This document shows, one piece after another, positions 1-8,052 of a stretch of 35,200 bases of DNA (positions within the stretch are counted from its first letter, which is position 1; each line of letters opens with the position of its first letter). The notes beneath the pieces are model-generated. The model was not told where the DNA came from. It did no database searches and saw only the letters and a program-made list of their open reading frames with translations. A program made the translations under genes and the position numbers. This DNA is from Chloroflexota bacterium (GTDB lineage: Bacteria; Chloroflexota; Dehalococcoidia; Lucifugimonadales; UBA2962): positions 1 through 35,200 of the forward strand of contig QGNM01000015.1 in NCBI GenBank assembly GCA_003228095.2, given 5' to 3'.

Positions 1-629
1 ATGGGTTCAGTTATTACGGCAGCTATTTCACTGCCCTGCTTTGTGATCACTTCCTCTAAAGCCTTAGGATCATTCCATGGCAAAATTATGATTTCTTCTT
101 TTGAACCTAGCGATAATCCCTGCGAACCCGGCACAGCGGTTCCAAGCTGATCTGTATTTGGTGCGATACCGTAAAGTACAGAATCTATCCATCCATGGTA
201 ATGCCCCTCGAATTTTATGAACTTGTTTTTCCCTGTATAAGCACGAGCAAGCCGAATAGCGGCTTGAGTCACCTCGGATCCTGAGCTAGCAAATCTTACC
301 AATTCAGCGCAAGGGACAATTTCTTTAATTGAGTCAGCAACATCGATTTCTAACTGGTGTTGTCCAGCAAAAATAATCCCCTGTTTTATGTCTTCGGTTA
401 CCCGCTTGTGTAAAAACTCAGGTGCATGCCCGAAAATATTAGGTCCTTGGCCAAGGACATAATCAATGTATTCGTTACCATCGACGTCCCAGAGTTTGGA
501 TCCGGATCCGTTTTCAAAGAATAAAGGAGTAGGCATATCACTCAATCGAATCTGACTGCTAACGCCACCAGCTAGTGCCTTAGATGCCTTTTTATATAAC
601 GATTTGCTTTTTCTGTATGAGTTACTCAT
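1..629 (-). CDS. Glutamate-1-semialdehyde aminomutase-like class III aminotransferase (5' part, cut by window edge)
   Basis: This reading frame starts at the ATG at 629-627 on the minus strand, preceded by GAGAG, and runs off the left end, so only about 209 N-terminal residues are visible. The protein belongs to the PLP-dependent class III aminotransferases of the HemL branch. Visible signatures are LWDVDGNEYIDYV (substrate-domain strand), FASSGSEVTQAAIRLARAYTG (PLP phosphate-binding region), KFEGHYHGW, and AAVITEP near the cut. The catalytic lysine lies outside the window. It need not be the heme-pathway enzyme: relatives of this subfamily in catabolic clusters act on diverse amino acids or amines, and a second HemL-like gene sits at 19726-21003. 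It is divergent from the phosphotriesterase-like gene at 778, with about 150 bases between them. Family assignment is firm; the substrate is unknown. Confidence 0.88.
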   Translation of the reverse strand, partial: MSNSYRKSKSLYKKASKALAGGVSSQIRLSDMPTPLFFENGSGSKLWDVDGNEYIDYVLGQGPNIFGHAPEFLHKRVTEDIKQGIIFAGQHQLEIDVADSIKEIVPCAELVRFASSGSEVTQAAIRLARAYTGKNKFIKFEGHYHGWIDSVLYGIAPNTDQLGTAVPGSQGLSLGSKEEIIILPWNDPKALEEVITKQGSEIAAVITEP

Positions 630-689
630 GCTCTCTCAGCTTAGTTATATCATGTAATTACTAGTAAATTACAACTGAATGATAAATTA

Positions 690-728
690 CTTTGTTGATT
701 TAGTTAAATACATATGTAAACTACAAAG
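690..728. promoter_or_regulatory. Multi-part inverted repeat in a divergent promoter region, possible operator
   Basis: The 630-777 gap separates two divergent genes. It contains CTTTGT (690-695), TAGTT (701-705), the perfect 10-base palindrome TACATATGTA (709-718), then AACTA (719-723) and CAAAG (724-728). The arms pair in order around the central palindrome, with small unequal spacers. The position between divergent genes fits a repressor or activator site, but no regulator gene is nearby and AT-rich DNA produces such symmetry by chance. Confidence 0.3.
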
Positions 729-777
729 CTAAATAGTAACAAAATCTGTCAAAAGAAAAGTAAGGAAAGACATAAAT

Positions 778-1872
778 ATGGAAAATGTACCATCTGGGCT
801 AGTTCAAACTGTATTGGGGCCAGTAGATCCTTCGACTTTAGGTATTACATTAACGCATGAACACCTGATCATAGATTTAACGCAGGTGTTGCCTCATATG
901 TTTAAAGTCCCAGGGGTAAAAAATGTACCTGATATATATTCTGAAAAGTTATCCCAGGAAAATATAGGACTGGCTAGGTATCACTTTGCTCCTAATGAAG
1001 ATAATTATCTAATATCTGATGTGGATAATGCGGTTGTTGAAGCCAACCTTTATAAGGACTTCGGAGGCGGAACCTTAGTAGACGTTACTATCCCAGATAT
1101 AGGTAGGGACCCATCTGGCCTCGCAACAATATCCCAAAAGACTGGATTGAATATAGTTATGGGTTCCGGACATTATGTTGATGTAGCCCATCCAGAGGAG
1201 ATGAATACAAAAAATGAAGAGGATATTGAGTCTAAAATCGTATCAGATCTGACGTATGGATTGGATGCTTTGTCAGATAACGAGCAATTTGAAGGTCCAG
1301 ACCGAATAAAAGCGGGCATTATAGGTGAAATAGGATGTTCTTGGCCTCTAACTGCTAACGAACGTAAAGTGCTACGAGCGGCCGGTAGGGCTCAAAGTAT
1401 TACCGGCTTCCCCCTGCTGATACATCCAGGTCGTGATGAGACCGCTCCACTTGAGATCCTGGAGGTATTGGATGAGGTTGGGGCGGATTTATCCCATACA
1501 ATTATGGGGCACCTAGATAGGACAGTGTTCAAAAAAGAAACATTAGTTGAAATAGCTAAAGCTGGGGCGTATATGGAGTGGGACCTATTTGGTAGGGAGC
1601 AACACTACTATAACGGGAATGTCGACATCGACATGCCAAGCGACGCTAAGCGGATAGAAGATATCGCTTGGATAATGGGCCAGGGTTATCAAAACAAAGT
1701 AGTAGTAGCTCAGGATATATGCACTAAAGACAGGTTATTTAAATATGGTGGCCATGGATATTTCTACATACTGTCACAAATAATACCAAGAATGAAATAT
1801 AAGGGTTATTCTGATGAGCAAATCAACCTACTTTTTGTTAAAAACCCCGCTGAAGTATTGACCATTAAATAA
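778..1872 (+). CDS. Phosphotriesterase-homology (Php-like) amidohydrolase-superfamily hydrolase
   Basis: This 364-residue TIM-barrel metal hydrolase belongs to the phosphotriesterase family; members act as lactonases, carboxylesterases or phosphotriesterases in the cytosol. Visible metal-ligand motifs are THEH (H27, H29), GIIGEIG (E184 at the bridging position), LLIHPGR (H216), MGHLDR (H245) and AQDI (D313). A glutamate at the bridging site is what E. coli Php/YhfV has, whereas true phosphotriesterases carry a carboxylated lysine there. So this is a Php-type enzyme rather than a pesticide-type phosphotriesterase. The length is normal for the family, and there is no signal peptide. The start is supported by AAGGAAAG about eight bases upstream. 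A YhfX homologue lies about 5 kb away (6724-7920), as in the E. coli yhf cluster. The substrate is unknown. Confidence 0.9.
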   Translation: MENVPSGLVQTVLGPVDPSTLGITLTHEHLIIDLTQVLPHMFKVPGVKNVPDIYSEKLSQENIGLARYHFAPNEDNYLISDVDNAVVEANLYKDFGGGTLVDVTIPDIGRDPSGLATISQKTGLNIVMGSGHYVDVAHPEEMNTKNEEDIESKIVSDLTYGLDALSDNEQFEGPDRIKAGIIGEIGCSWPLTANERKVLRAAGRAQSITGFPLLIHPGRDETAPLEILEVLDEVGADLSHTIMGHLDRTVFKKETLVEIAKAGAYMEWDLFGREQHYYNGNVDIDMPSDAKRIEDIAWIMGQGYQNKVVVAQDICTKDRLFKYGGHGYFYILSQIIPRMKYKGYSDEQINLLFVKNPAEVLTIK

Positions 1873-1891
1873 CTTTTTAAAGTCAGTATTG

Positions 1892-1938
1892 TAACTTAAA
1901 ATTAACTAAATTTGCGTTTAAGTTAGGTGGCACAGGAG
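1892..1938 (+). promoter_or_regulatory. Hairpin plus Shine-Dalgarno element, copy 1
   Basis: TAACTTAAA (1892-1900) pairs perfectly with TTTAAGTTA (1917-1925). The 3' arm is followed by GGTG and GGAG at 1934-1937. The 15-base string CGTTTAAGTTAGGTG (1915-1929) is repeated exactly at 14216-14230, where it also forms the 3' arm of a hairpin and is also followed by GGAG and TAT. No T-run follows, so it is not a classic terminator. A cis-acting mRNA leader element is inferred. Confidence 0.4.
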
Positions 1939-1940
1939 TT

Positions 1941-1958
1941 ATGCTTGTTAGTATTTAG
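1941..1958 (+). other. Possible five-codon leader ORF before the methyltransferase
   Basis: ATG CTT GTT AGT ATT TAG (Met-Leu-Val-Ser-Ile) begins three bases after a good Shine-Dalgarno sequence (AGGAG at 1933-1937). It ends two bases before the ATG of the methyltransferase at 1961, which has no Shine-Dalgarno of its own. The two are in different frames. Translation of this micro-ORF followed by reinitiation would explain how the downstream gene is started. This is inferred from layout only. Confidence 0.3.
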
Positions 1959-1960
1959 CT

Positions 1961-2572
1961 ATGAGTGATTCAAAAAGTAAACAGGTGAACTTTTTCCAAC
2001 GAATTTACCTGGAAGAAACCCCTGTTTGGGAAATTAACAGGCCTCAAAAAGCTGTCATATCTCTAGTAGAATCCGGTTTGTTTAAAGGGAAGGTTCTAGA
2101 GTTGGGGTGTGGAACTGCTGAGAACGCGATACATTTAAACAAGAAAGGCTTTGATGTTGTTGGGATCGACCTCTCTCAGTATGCAATTGATATTGCAGAG
2201 CAAAAAGCCAAGGCTAAACACGCCTCAGTCGAGTTGATTTGCGGTGATATCTTTAAACATGACTTTGGAGGAGCAGAATTCGACACTATTCTTGATTCTG
2301 GCCTGTTTCATGCTTTCAGTGATAACGCTAGAAAGAAGTATTTAAAAGTTTTGCGTAATTTAGCGAAACCTTCAGCGCAGCTACATTTAATTGCTTGGAG
2401 TGAACTTGAACCTGGGCAGAATGGACCTCGCCGCCTTACTCGAGATGAAATAAAAAAGGTTTTTGAAACTGAATGGACTGACATAAATATTGTTAAATCA
2501 ATATATGAGACAAACTCACATACAGGTGGAGCAGCAGCATGGTTAGCCAGCATGACCAAGATGAGTAAGTAA
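1961..2572 (+). CDS. Class I SAM-dependent methyltransferase
   Basis: The 203-residue protein has a Rossmann-fold methyltransferase core. Motif I is VLELGCGTAENAIHL (about 45-59), with an acidic residue ending strand 2 in VVGIDLS (D70), CGDIF (D96) for the adenine side, and the strand-4 motif FDTILDSGLFHAF (107-119). The N-terminal stretch with ETPVWEINRPQ resembles TehB/thiopurine-methyltransferase-like small-molecule methylases. The methyl acceptor cannot be told from sequence. Its stop codon overlaps the ATG of the EamA transporter by one base (TAATG), which implies translational coupling, so methylation and export of the same compound is a reasonable guess. It is preceded by a hairpin element and a possible leader peptide. 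Confidence 0.88.
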   Translation: MSDSKSKQVNFFQRIYLEETPVWEINRPQKAVISLVESGLFKGKVLELGCGTAENAIHLNKKGFDVVGIDLSQYAIDIAEQKAKAKHASVELICGDIFKHDFGGAEFDTILDSGLFHAFSDNARKKYLKVLRNLAKPSAQLHLIAWSELEPGQNGPRRLTRDEIKKVFETEWTDINIVKSIYETNSHTGGAAAWLASMTKMSK

Positions 2573-3471
2573 TGGACTGGATTCTTGCTTCTATTGCTTC
2601 TGCAATTGGTTTTGCTGGTGTAGGGATACTAGACAAAATTGTTATAGAAAAGCACTCCCCTAGCCCGCGCACTTTTATGATATTTGCAGGTGCATTGCAG
2701 CTACCAGGTTCGCTTATACCCATGGCTTTTGTTGGTTTTGAATCGTATTCAGCAATCAATCTCTTAATAGCTTGCGGATCGGGGTTATTGATCGGAGTCT
2801 CACTCCTTTTGATGTTTATGGCATTAAGGAAACAAGATGCTTCTGTGGTGGCAGCGGTATATCAAACAGCTCCCGTTTTTGTTGCTATTATCGCGGTGAT
2901 ATTCTTAAAGGAATACCTTACTATTTTTCAATGGTTAGCGATTTTGTTGACTGTTGCTGGAGCTGTATTGATATCCCTAAAAAGAACTGGAGTTGGGTTT
3001 GGAAGCCTGGGAATTTGGTTTTTCGTTATGATTGCAGCTAGTCTGTTTTTTGGTGCAGGATTAACATTAACCAAAGTCGCACTAAATGAAATGTCATTTT
3101 GGAATGTATTTGCTTACCGAGGTATAGGTACGGCGATTCCATTAATGCTCTTGCCTGCTACCCGAAATACTGTTAAAGAAAGCCTGTTATTTATAAAGAA
3201 CTTAAAGGGATTATCTATAGTCGTTTTTAGTGAGGCAATTCTGGCGTTTGCTGCATTATGGCTTGCTACTATTGCAATTGATAATAGTCCCGTTTCACTT
3301 GCTACAGCTATTATGTCAACACGACCACTGTTTGCAGTAATATTTGGAGCCGTGCTGAGCCTAAGCTATTTGAAAGTACTAGAGGAGCCTTTAGACAGAG
3401 GCTCAATCACACAAAGGTCATTTGCTGTAGTTATGATAGTTGTAGGAGTTTCCGGCATTTTACTTCTTTAG
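2572..3471 (+). CDS. EamA/DMT-family transporter
   Basis: This 299-residue, strongly hydrophobic protein has about ten predicted membrane segments arranged as two EamA repeats. Repeat 1 runs from the N-terminal ASAIGFAGVGI segment to VAGAVLISL near residue 140. Repeat 2 runs from IWFFVMIAASLFFGAGL to the C-terminal VGVSGILLL. The drug/metabolite transporter superfamily exports amino acids, nucleosides, sugars or toxic compounds across the inner membrane. The ATG overlaps the methyltransferase stop by one base, so the two genes form a coupled pair. It converges on the SDR at 3486, 14 bases away. Family assignment is good; the substrate is unknown. Confidence 0.88.
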   Translation: MDWILASIASAIGFAGVGILDKIVIEKHSPSPRTFMIFAGALQLPGSLIPMAFVGFESYSAINLLIACGSGLLIGVSLLLMFMALRKQDASVVAAVYQTAPVFVAIIAVIFLKEYLTIFQWLAILLTVAGAVLISLKRTGVGFGSLGIWFFVMIAASLFFGAGLTLTKVALNEMSFWNVFAYRGIGTAIPLMLLPATRNTVKESLLFIKNLKGLSIVVFSEAILAFAALWLATIAIDNSPVSLATAIMSTRPLFAVIFGAVLSLSYLKVLEEPLDRGSITQRSFAVVMIVVGVSGILLL

Positions 3472-3485
3472 GTGCTTAATAAACT

Positions 3486-4268
3486 TTATACCACCGGTAG
3501 AGGCGCCAACATTCCACCGTCAACAATTAGGGATATTCCCGTTATCCACTCGGCGTCATCCGACGCGAGAAATAAAGCCGCAAGTCCGATATCTTTTGGA
3601 AGCCCTAGTCTTGGTAAAGGGGTTTTTTCAATTGAATCTTTTATATTTTGCTCCGTAAGTTCATCCTGGATTGCAGTTTCAATGTAGCCTGGGCATATTG
3701 CGTTCACTGTTCCCCCATTAGGGGCTAATTCAATTGCGGTATCTTTAGTTAGATTCACAACTCCTGCTTTGCTTGCTGCATATGCAGGGCCACCACCTCC
3801 ATTAAAAGCATGAACAGAAGCTATATTTATGATCCTGCCAGCCTTAGATTTCTTAATGTGTGGTAGAGCATATTTAGTGGCCAGAAATACGCCTCGTAAG
3901 TTTATGCCCACAAGGTTATCAAAAGCCTGTGTTGTAGTCTCTTGACTATTGCTAGTAAAACATATGCCAGCATTATTAACTAATATGTCTATGCGACCAT
4001 GTTCCTTGATAGTTTTACTGATCAGGTTTTTTATGCCGTGCTCATCAGACATGTCACATTGTACAAATGTTCCCTGCCCTCCTAATTTTGATATTTCATC
4101 AACAGTTGGGGTTATTGTATTTCTTTCGTGATATTTACCGCGCTTAGGAGTTTTATCAATATCAGACACGATAACATTAGCTCCTTCATTACTTAGAGTT
4201 AACGCTATCGATCGTCCTATTCCGGAGCTCGCGCCAGTTACTATAGCTATCCTATTCTTTAATCGCAT
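3486..4268 (-). CDS. Short-chain dehydrogenase/reductase (SDR)
   Basis: This classical SDR is 260 residues long from the chosen start. The reading frame is open upstream to 4331. The internal ATG at 4268-4266 is preferred because AGGGG precedes it and because the Rossmann core then begins at residue 6, as usual. Visible features are TGASSGIG (11-18), an acidic D36 after strand 2 that favours NAD over NADP, NNAG (98-101), catalytic S151, Y163 and K167 (YAASK), and a C-terminal VDGG. An unusual basic insert of roughly 15 residues (KTPKRGKYHERNTITP) sits after strand 2. The gene is divergent from the D-2-hydroxyacid dehydrogenase at 4451, which fits a shared control region. The substrate is unknown. 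Confidence 0.9.
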   Translation of the reverse strand: MRLKNRIAIVTGASSGIGRSIALTLSNEGANVIVSDIDKTPKRGKYHERNTITPTVDEISKLGGQGTFVQCDMSDEHGIKNLISKTIKEHGRIDILVNNAGICFTSNSQETTTQAFDNLVGINLRGVFLATKYALPHIKKSKAGRIINIASVHAFNGGGGPAYAASKAGVVNLTKDTAIELAPNGGTVNAICPGYIETAIQDELTEQNIKDSIEKTPLPRLGLPKDIGLAALFLASDDAEWITGISLIVDGGMLAPLPVV

Positions 4269-4450
4269 TTTAACCCCTTGTCTGTTATTAAGAGCAGATT
4301 TCGTACTTATCGGACACATTTCTGGTGTCATACATTATAAATAATAATATTTAAGTTGATTATTCCTCTAAATTTGCTAATTTACAAATACCGACCCCTA
4401 CTTCTTTTATTTACAATAGAGGATATCAATTCTCTAAGGAAAGTATTTTT

Positions 4451-5428
4451 ATGTACAAATTAATTTTTATGCCCACACTTTCTAACTTACAAAAGGACTG
4501 GGCAGCAAAATTAAATAATGAATTGCCTGGATTTGAAATTGTCATATCAAATGATGAAGAAGAAGCCATGAATGAGATTAAAGATTCAGATGCAGCTTTT
4601 GGGTATGTTTCTAATAAATTGCTAAAACGAGCAACTAAACTTAGATGGATACAGGCTCATCACGCAGCTCCACCGCCGGGTTTTTATTATGAAGAACTGA
4701 CGCAAAGCCCAGTTACCGTAACAAATTTTCGAGGAGTTTATAACGACCATATAAGTGCTCACATAATGATGTATGTTTTAGGTCTGTCACGTGGCATAAC
4801 TGGATATTTCAGAGCTCAAAATGAACGATCGTACGATGTTAATGCCAATGACCAACCATTTGTTTTTTTGCCGGATTCAACAGCGATCATATTTGGTATA
4901 GGTGGTATAGGAACTGAAACATCTAAACATTGTAAAAGTTTTGGAATGAATGTTATTGGCATTGATCCTAGGGTGTCACAGGCACCCGATACGGTAGATC
5001 GACTTGTTACCCCCGATGACTATCAAAAGGTTATTGGAAAAGCCGATTTTGTTATTGTCACTATGCCACTCACCCCGGAAAACGAGTTCTTTTTCAATTC
5101 TGAAGTTTTCTCAATGATGAAATCATCCGCTTATTTCATTAACATCGGCAGAGGTAAAACCACAAATCTCAATGATTTAGTTATGGCTATAAAATCAAAT
5201 GAGATTGCAGGTGCAGGGCTCGATGTTTATGATACAGAACCTTTACCTAAAGACCACGAATTGTGGAGTCTACAAAACGTTATTTTGACACCTCATGTTG
5301 CTGCTAAAGAGGATGGTCCAGGGGGGGATGTTAACGAAAGAAAATTTAAAGTATTACTCGAAAACGCACAACGTTTTGAAAAAGGCGAACAGCTCTTGAA
5401 TATTGTTGACAAAAATCTATGGTTCTAA
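4451..5428 (+). CDS. D-isomer-specific 2-hydroxyacid dehydrogenase
   Basis: This 325-residue NAD(P)-dependent dehydrogenase is related to glyoxylate/hydroxypyruvate reductases. The nucleotide-binding motif FGIGGIG has glycines at 149, 151 and 154, and D172 follows strand 2 (VIGIDPR). The catalytic triad is in place: R234 (NIGRG), E263 (DTEPLP) and H282 (TPHVAA). The N-terminal catalytic lobe is diverged and carries HHAAPPPGFYY where substrate-loop residues normally lie, so the 2-oxoacid substrate is uncertain. TAAGGA lies upstream of the ATG. The gene is followed 12 bases later by a major facilitator transporter, suggesting uptake and oxidation or reduction of the same organic acid. Confidence 0.92.
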   Translation: MYKLIFMPTLSNLQKDWAAKLNNELPGFEIVISNDEEEAMNEIKDSDAAFGYVSNKLLKRATKLRWIQAHHAAPPPGFYYEELTQSPVTVTNFRGVYNDHISAHIMMYVLGLSRGITGYFRAQNERSYDVNANDQPFVFLPDSTAIIFGIGGIGTETSKHCKSFGMNVIGIDPRVSQAPDTVDRLVTPDDYQKVIGKADFVIVTMPLTPENEFFFNSEVFSMMKSSAYFINIGRGKTTNLNDLVMAIKSNEIAGAGLDVYDTEPLPKDHELWSLQNVILTPHVAAKEDGPGGDVNERKFKVLLENAQRFEKGEQLLNIVDKNLWF

Positions 5429-5440
5429 ATAGATATCAAT

Positions 5441-6727
5441 TTGATTCCCCTCAAGAATAACTCTGAAGATAAACCCTCGTGGATTAATTCGATTCCATTC
5501 AATTATGGATGGGTTATTGTTGTAGTTGCTTGGATTGGCATGTTCATGTCAGGCCCTGGACAAACTTTTGTTGTAGCAATTTTTGTTGACCCCATAATTG
5601 AAGACACTGGTTGGTCTCGCACCACTGTTTCTGCCGTTTATAGTGCAGGATCAATATGTGCATTCGTGGGAGCAGTTATTGCTGGTCGTGCTTTTGATAA
5701 GCTTGGAGCTCGGATCGTTTTAACGGCAGTTGCAGCACTTTTTGGATTGGCAACTGTGTTGATGAGTCAAGTAACTCACCCGGTACATCTATTTTTGGGT
5801 TTTTGGGGCATACGAAGTTTGGGGCAGACGGCCCTTTCTATGGTTTCTACAAGTACAGTAAATATTTGGTTTATTCGTCTTCGAGGTAAAGCGACCGCTA
5901 TCACTTCTTTAGCTGCACCTATTTCAGAGATAGCACTGCCTCCATTAGTGTATCTGCTAATTGTCAACAACGGCTGGCGAAGCACATGGGTGATCCTGGG
6001 GATAGCAATTTGGGTCATACTACTACCGCCTGCTATATTGTTGGTCAGACGCACGCCTGAATCTATTGGCTTAAAGCCTGATATGGGACGTAAGGATGTG
6101 TTGGGATTAAATGACTCTCAGGCGGCTGATGTGCAAGAGGAAAATTGGACTTCAAAGGAAGCGATGAAGACCAAATCATTTTGGCTAATAATTTTTGCTG
6201 GTACAGCTGGGTCATTAATTGGTACGGCTATGACTTTCCATCATATGTCAATTATGAATTCCAGAGGTATTGAGGATACACAGGCCACTTTAATACTAAG
6301 CTTGACCGCAGCAGTGGGAGTGTTTAGTACGATACTAGCTGGATACTTACTTGATAAAATACCAAATCGTTTCATACTTGTTGCAGGTCAAGTAGCATTA
6401 ATGGCTTCTATGGGTTGGACATTCTTTATACAAGACACTTGGCATGCCATAGTTTATGGAATTTTTACTGGAATGGCACAAGGTTTGATTTATACAACTA
6501 TGATCGTAATTTTTCCGAACTATTTTGGGAGAAAGCACCTAGGAACAATTATGGGTGTTGCAACCATTGGTATGGTTGTTTCCAGCGGGTTAGGTCCTTT
6601 ACCTTTTGGAGCGCTTTATGAAATATCTAACAACTATGATTTAGCAATAATTAGTTTCTTGCCATTACCGGCTTTGTGCGCGCTATCTGCTTTGTTTGCT
6701 CCCCCACCTAAGCATAAATCTGATTAA
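5441..6727 (+). CDS. Major facilitator superfamily transporter (organic-acid type)
   Basis: This 428-residue membrane protein has about twelve hydrophobic segments in two halves, separated by a polar loop near residues 210-240. The loop between segments 2 and 3 carries the MFS signature GRAFDKLGAR. The N-terminal FNYGWVIVVVAW and GPGQTF motifs are typical of monocarboxylate/oxalate:formate-type MFS carriers. The start is a TTG 12 bases after the dehydrogenase stop, with no clear Shine-Dalgarno. No better ATG precedes the first membrane segment, so coupling to the upstream gene is likely. The stop overlaps the stop of the convergent YhfX-like gene by four bases. It probably imports the substrate of the neighbouring dehydrogenase. 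Confidence 0.88.
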   Translation: MIPLKNNSEDKPSWINSIPFNYGWVIVVVAWIGMFMSGPGQTFVVAIFVDPIIEDTGWSRTTVSAVYSAGSICAFVGAVIAGRAFDKLGARIVLTAVAALFGLATVLMSQVTHPVHLFLGFWGIRSLGQTALSMVSTSTVNIWFIRLRGKATAITSLAAPISEIALPPLVYLLIVNNGWRSTWVILGIAIWVILLPPAILLVRRTPESIGLKPDMGRKDVLGLNDSQAADVQEENWTSKEAMKTKSFWLIIFAGTAGSLIGTAMTFHHMSIMNSRGIEDTQATLILSLTAAVGVFSTILAGYLLDKIPNRFILVAGQVALMASMGWTFFIQDTWHAIVYGIFTGMAQGLIYTTMIVIFPNYFGRKHLGTIMGVATIGMVVSSGLGPLPFGALYEISNNYDLAIISFLPLPALCALSALFAPPPKHKSD

Positions 6728-7920
6728 CTCAACATTGAGTTGCTGCTTCTATCATAGATTGCTTCAACCTGAGGTCTCCCATTTTGAATACCAGATAAAG
6801 TCGCCACATTGGCGGATCTAGTTTTAAAGACTTGAGGTCTAAAAAAGTAAATGACAGTGTCACCTGATTTGGCTCGATTTTTTGATTCTGGATATAGCCA
6901 GGAGTAGTAATCGATCCAACTCTGGGATGGAATTTCTGCCTTTACCGGATCTGTAAAAATTTTATCTGCACTATTCCCTACAAATGCTTGGGTGACCGTC
7001 ATTGAAGCAGACGCCACATCCGGATAGAACCCGCCTCCTATTACCTGAGCTGTATCTTCCGAATAGTGAGAAATTTCTGAAACGTAAACCTGGGCTGGTT
7101 CACCAACATCGGATCCGAAAAGTTGCTGTGGACACATTCCCCAAAGTGCACTACCAGGTTCAGTGTCAGTTGCTCCCATCTGTGAAGTAACACGCATACT
7201 TTCTATAGATGAATTTCCCGGAGCGTTTATGTGCTTAATATCTAAACCGAGTTTTGTTTTAAACATATCCGCTGCTTCTTTAATCGACGTCATATTCGGT
7301 GTAGGCACAACCCTCCTTTTATTGAAGTCATAGGTTGTACAGTAAAACCCAGTTACACCTACGATAGTAAGGTTAGGCAATGAAGCAACCCTTTCCGCAA
7401 CTTCAAGAGCCCTATTCAACGGTATGCCACCCTCCTGCGCAGTGTATACGGCGTCTTTATCTCCAATAACCTTCAATAAAACATTCTGGTTAACTCCCGA
7501 ACTCTGCGCCGCCGCACTTATGGAAACTGCATTCTCGTATCCATACACAGTCCAAATTTCAGGACTCATTTCTAGGATATCCATTGTTCTGTGTCGAGGT
7601 ATTTGAACTAAATGTCCAACGTGACTTACGTTTGCTCTTTGTTTATTCAATAAATAGGCACACTCATAATCTACAGCCACAAATTTATCTAAGCCTTCTT
7701 CTATAAAAAGTGAGATCATCGATGGATTACGATTAAATTGCTTCGTCATTACAAAACAGTTTAACCCCAATTCGTCAACAGAACCTTTAATTCTTTTCAC
7801 GTTCTTACGGAGCATGTCCAGATCGACTACATAGCAATCTGGAGGAATAGCACCAGATTGATGGAGCTCAACGGATGCTTCAACAAGTTTAGGATTGCGT
7901 TTTTCGATTATTTCTAACAT
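6724..7920 (-). CDS. yhfX: YhfX-family PLP-dependent alanine-racemase-fold enzyme
   Basis: This 398-residue protein resembles E. coli YhfX along its length. Recognisable blocks include MTKQFNRNP with the presumed PLP lysine K60, VAVDYECA, VGHLVQIPRH, VLLKV, INAPGNSS, TEPGSALWG, SEISHYSED and GGGFYPD. The fold is the alanine-racemase N-terminal barrel followed by a beta domain. The family is thought to act on D- or L-amino acids, but its reaction is not established. The start aligns with the E. coli protein even though no Shine-Dalgarno is evident. It is divergent from the SDR array at 8053 across 132 bases. A Php homologue at 778-1872 recreates the pairing known from the yhf cluster. Confidence 0.87.
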   Translation of the reverse strand: MLEIIEKRNPKLVEASVELHQSGAIPPDCYVVDLDMLRKNVKRIKGSVDELGLNCFVMTKQFNRNPSMISLFIEEGLDKFVAVDYECAYLLNKQRANVSHVGHLVQIPRHRTMDILEMSPEIWTVYGYENAVSISAAAQSSGVNQNVLLKVIGDKDAVYTAQEGGIPLNRALEVAERVASLPNLTIVGVTGFYCTTYDFNKRRVVPTPNMTSIKEAADMFKTKLGLDIKHINAPGNSSIESMRVTSQMGATDTEPGSALWGMCPQQLFGSDVGEPAQVYVSEISHYSEDTAQVIGGGFYPDVASASMTVTQAFVGNSADKIFTDPVKAEIPSQSWIDYYSWLYPESKNRAKSGDTVIYFFRPQVFKTRSANVATLSGIQNGRPQVEAIYDRSSNSMLS

Positions 7921-8052
7921 TAGAATTAAACTGGTATTTCTCTAAATTCTTGATTTTAGGTATATTAATACAAATAATAAATCTACTCTCTTAAGTTATG
8001 TGATTACTTAGAGAATATTGGCGAGCAATATAATTACACCGCAGGAGTATAT
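7921..8052. promoter_or_regulatory. Divergent promoter region between yhfX and the SDR array
   Basis: This is an AT-rich, non-coding 132-base region. It contains the matched arms TTCTCTAA (7938-7945) and TTAGAGAA (8008-8015), 62 bases apart, which could be two operator half-sites or chance. A clear GCAGGAG lies just before the SDR1 ATG. No confident -35/-10 pair was found. Confidence 0.35.

Noticed and set aside
778-1872. Calling the gene a true phosphotriesterase (opd-like)
   Set aside because: The bridging metal ligand position is glutamate (E184), as in Php proteins, not the carboxylated lysine of phosphotriesterases.
4269-4331. Longer 281-residue start for the SDR
   Set aside because: The extra 21 residues precede the standard SDR N-terminus, and the internal ATG at 4268 has an AGGGG upstream.
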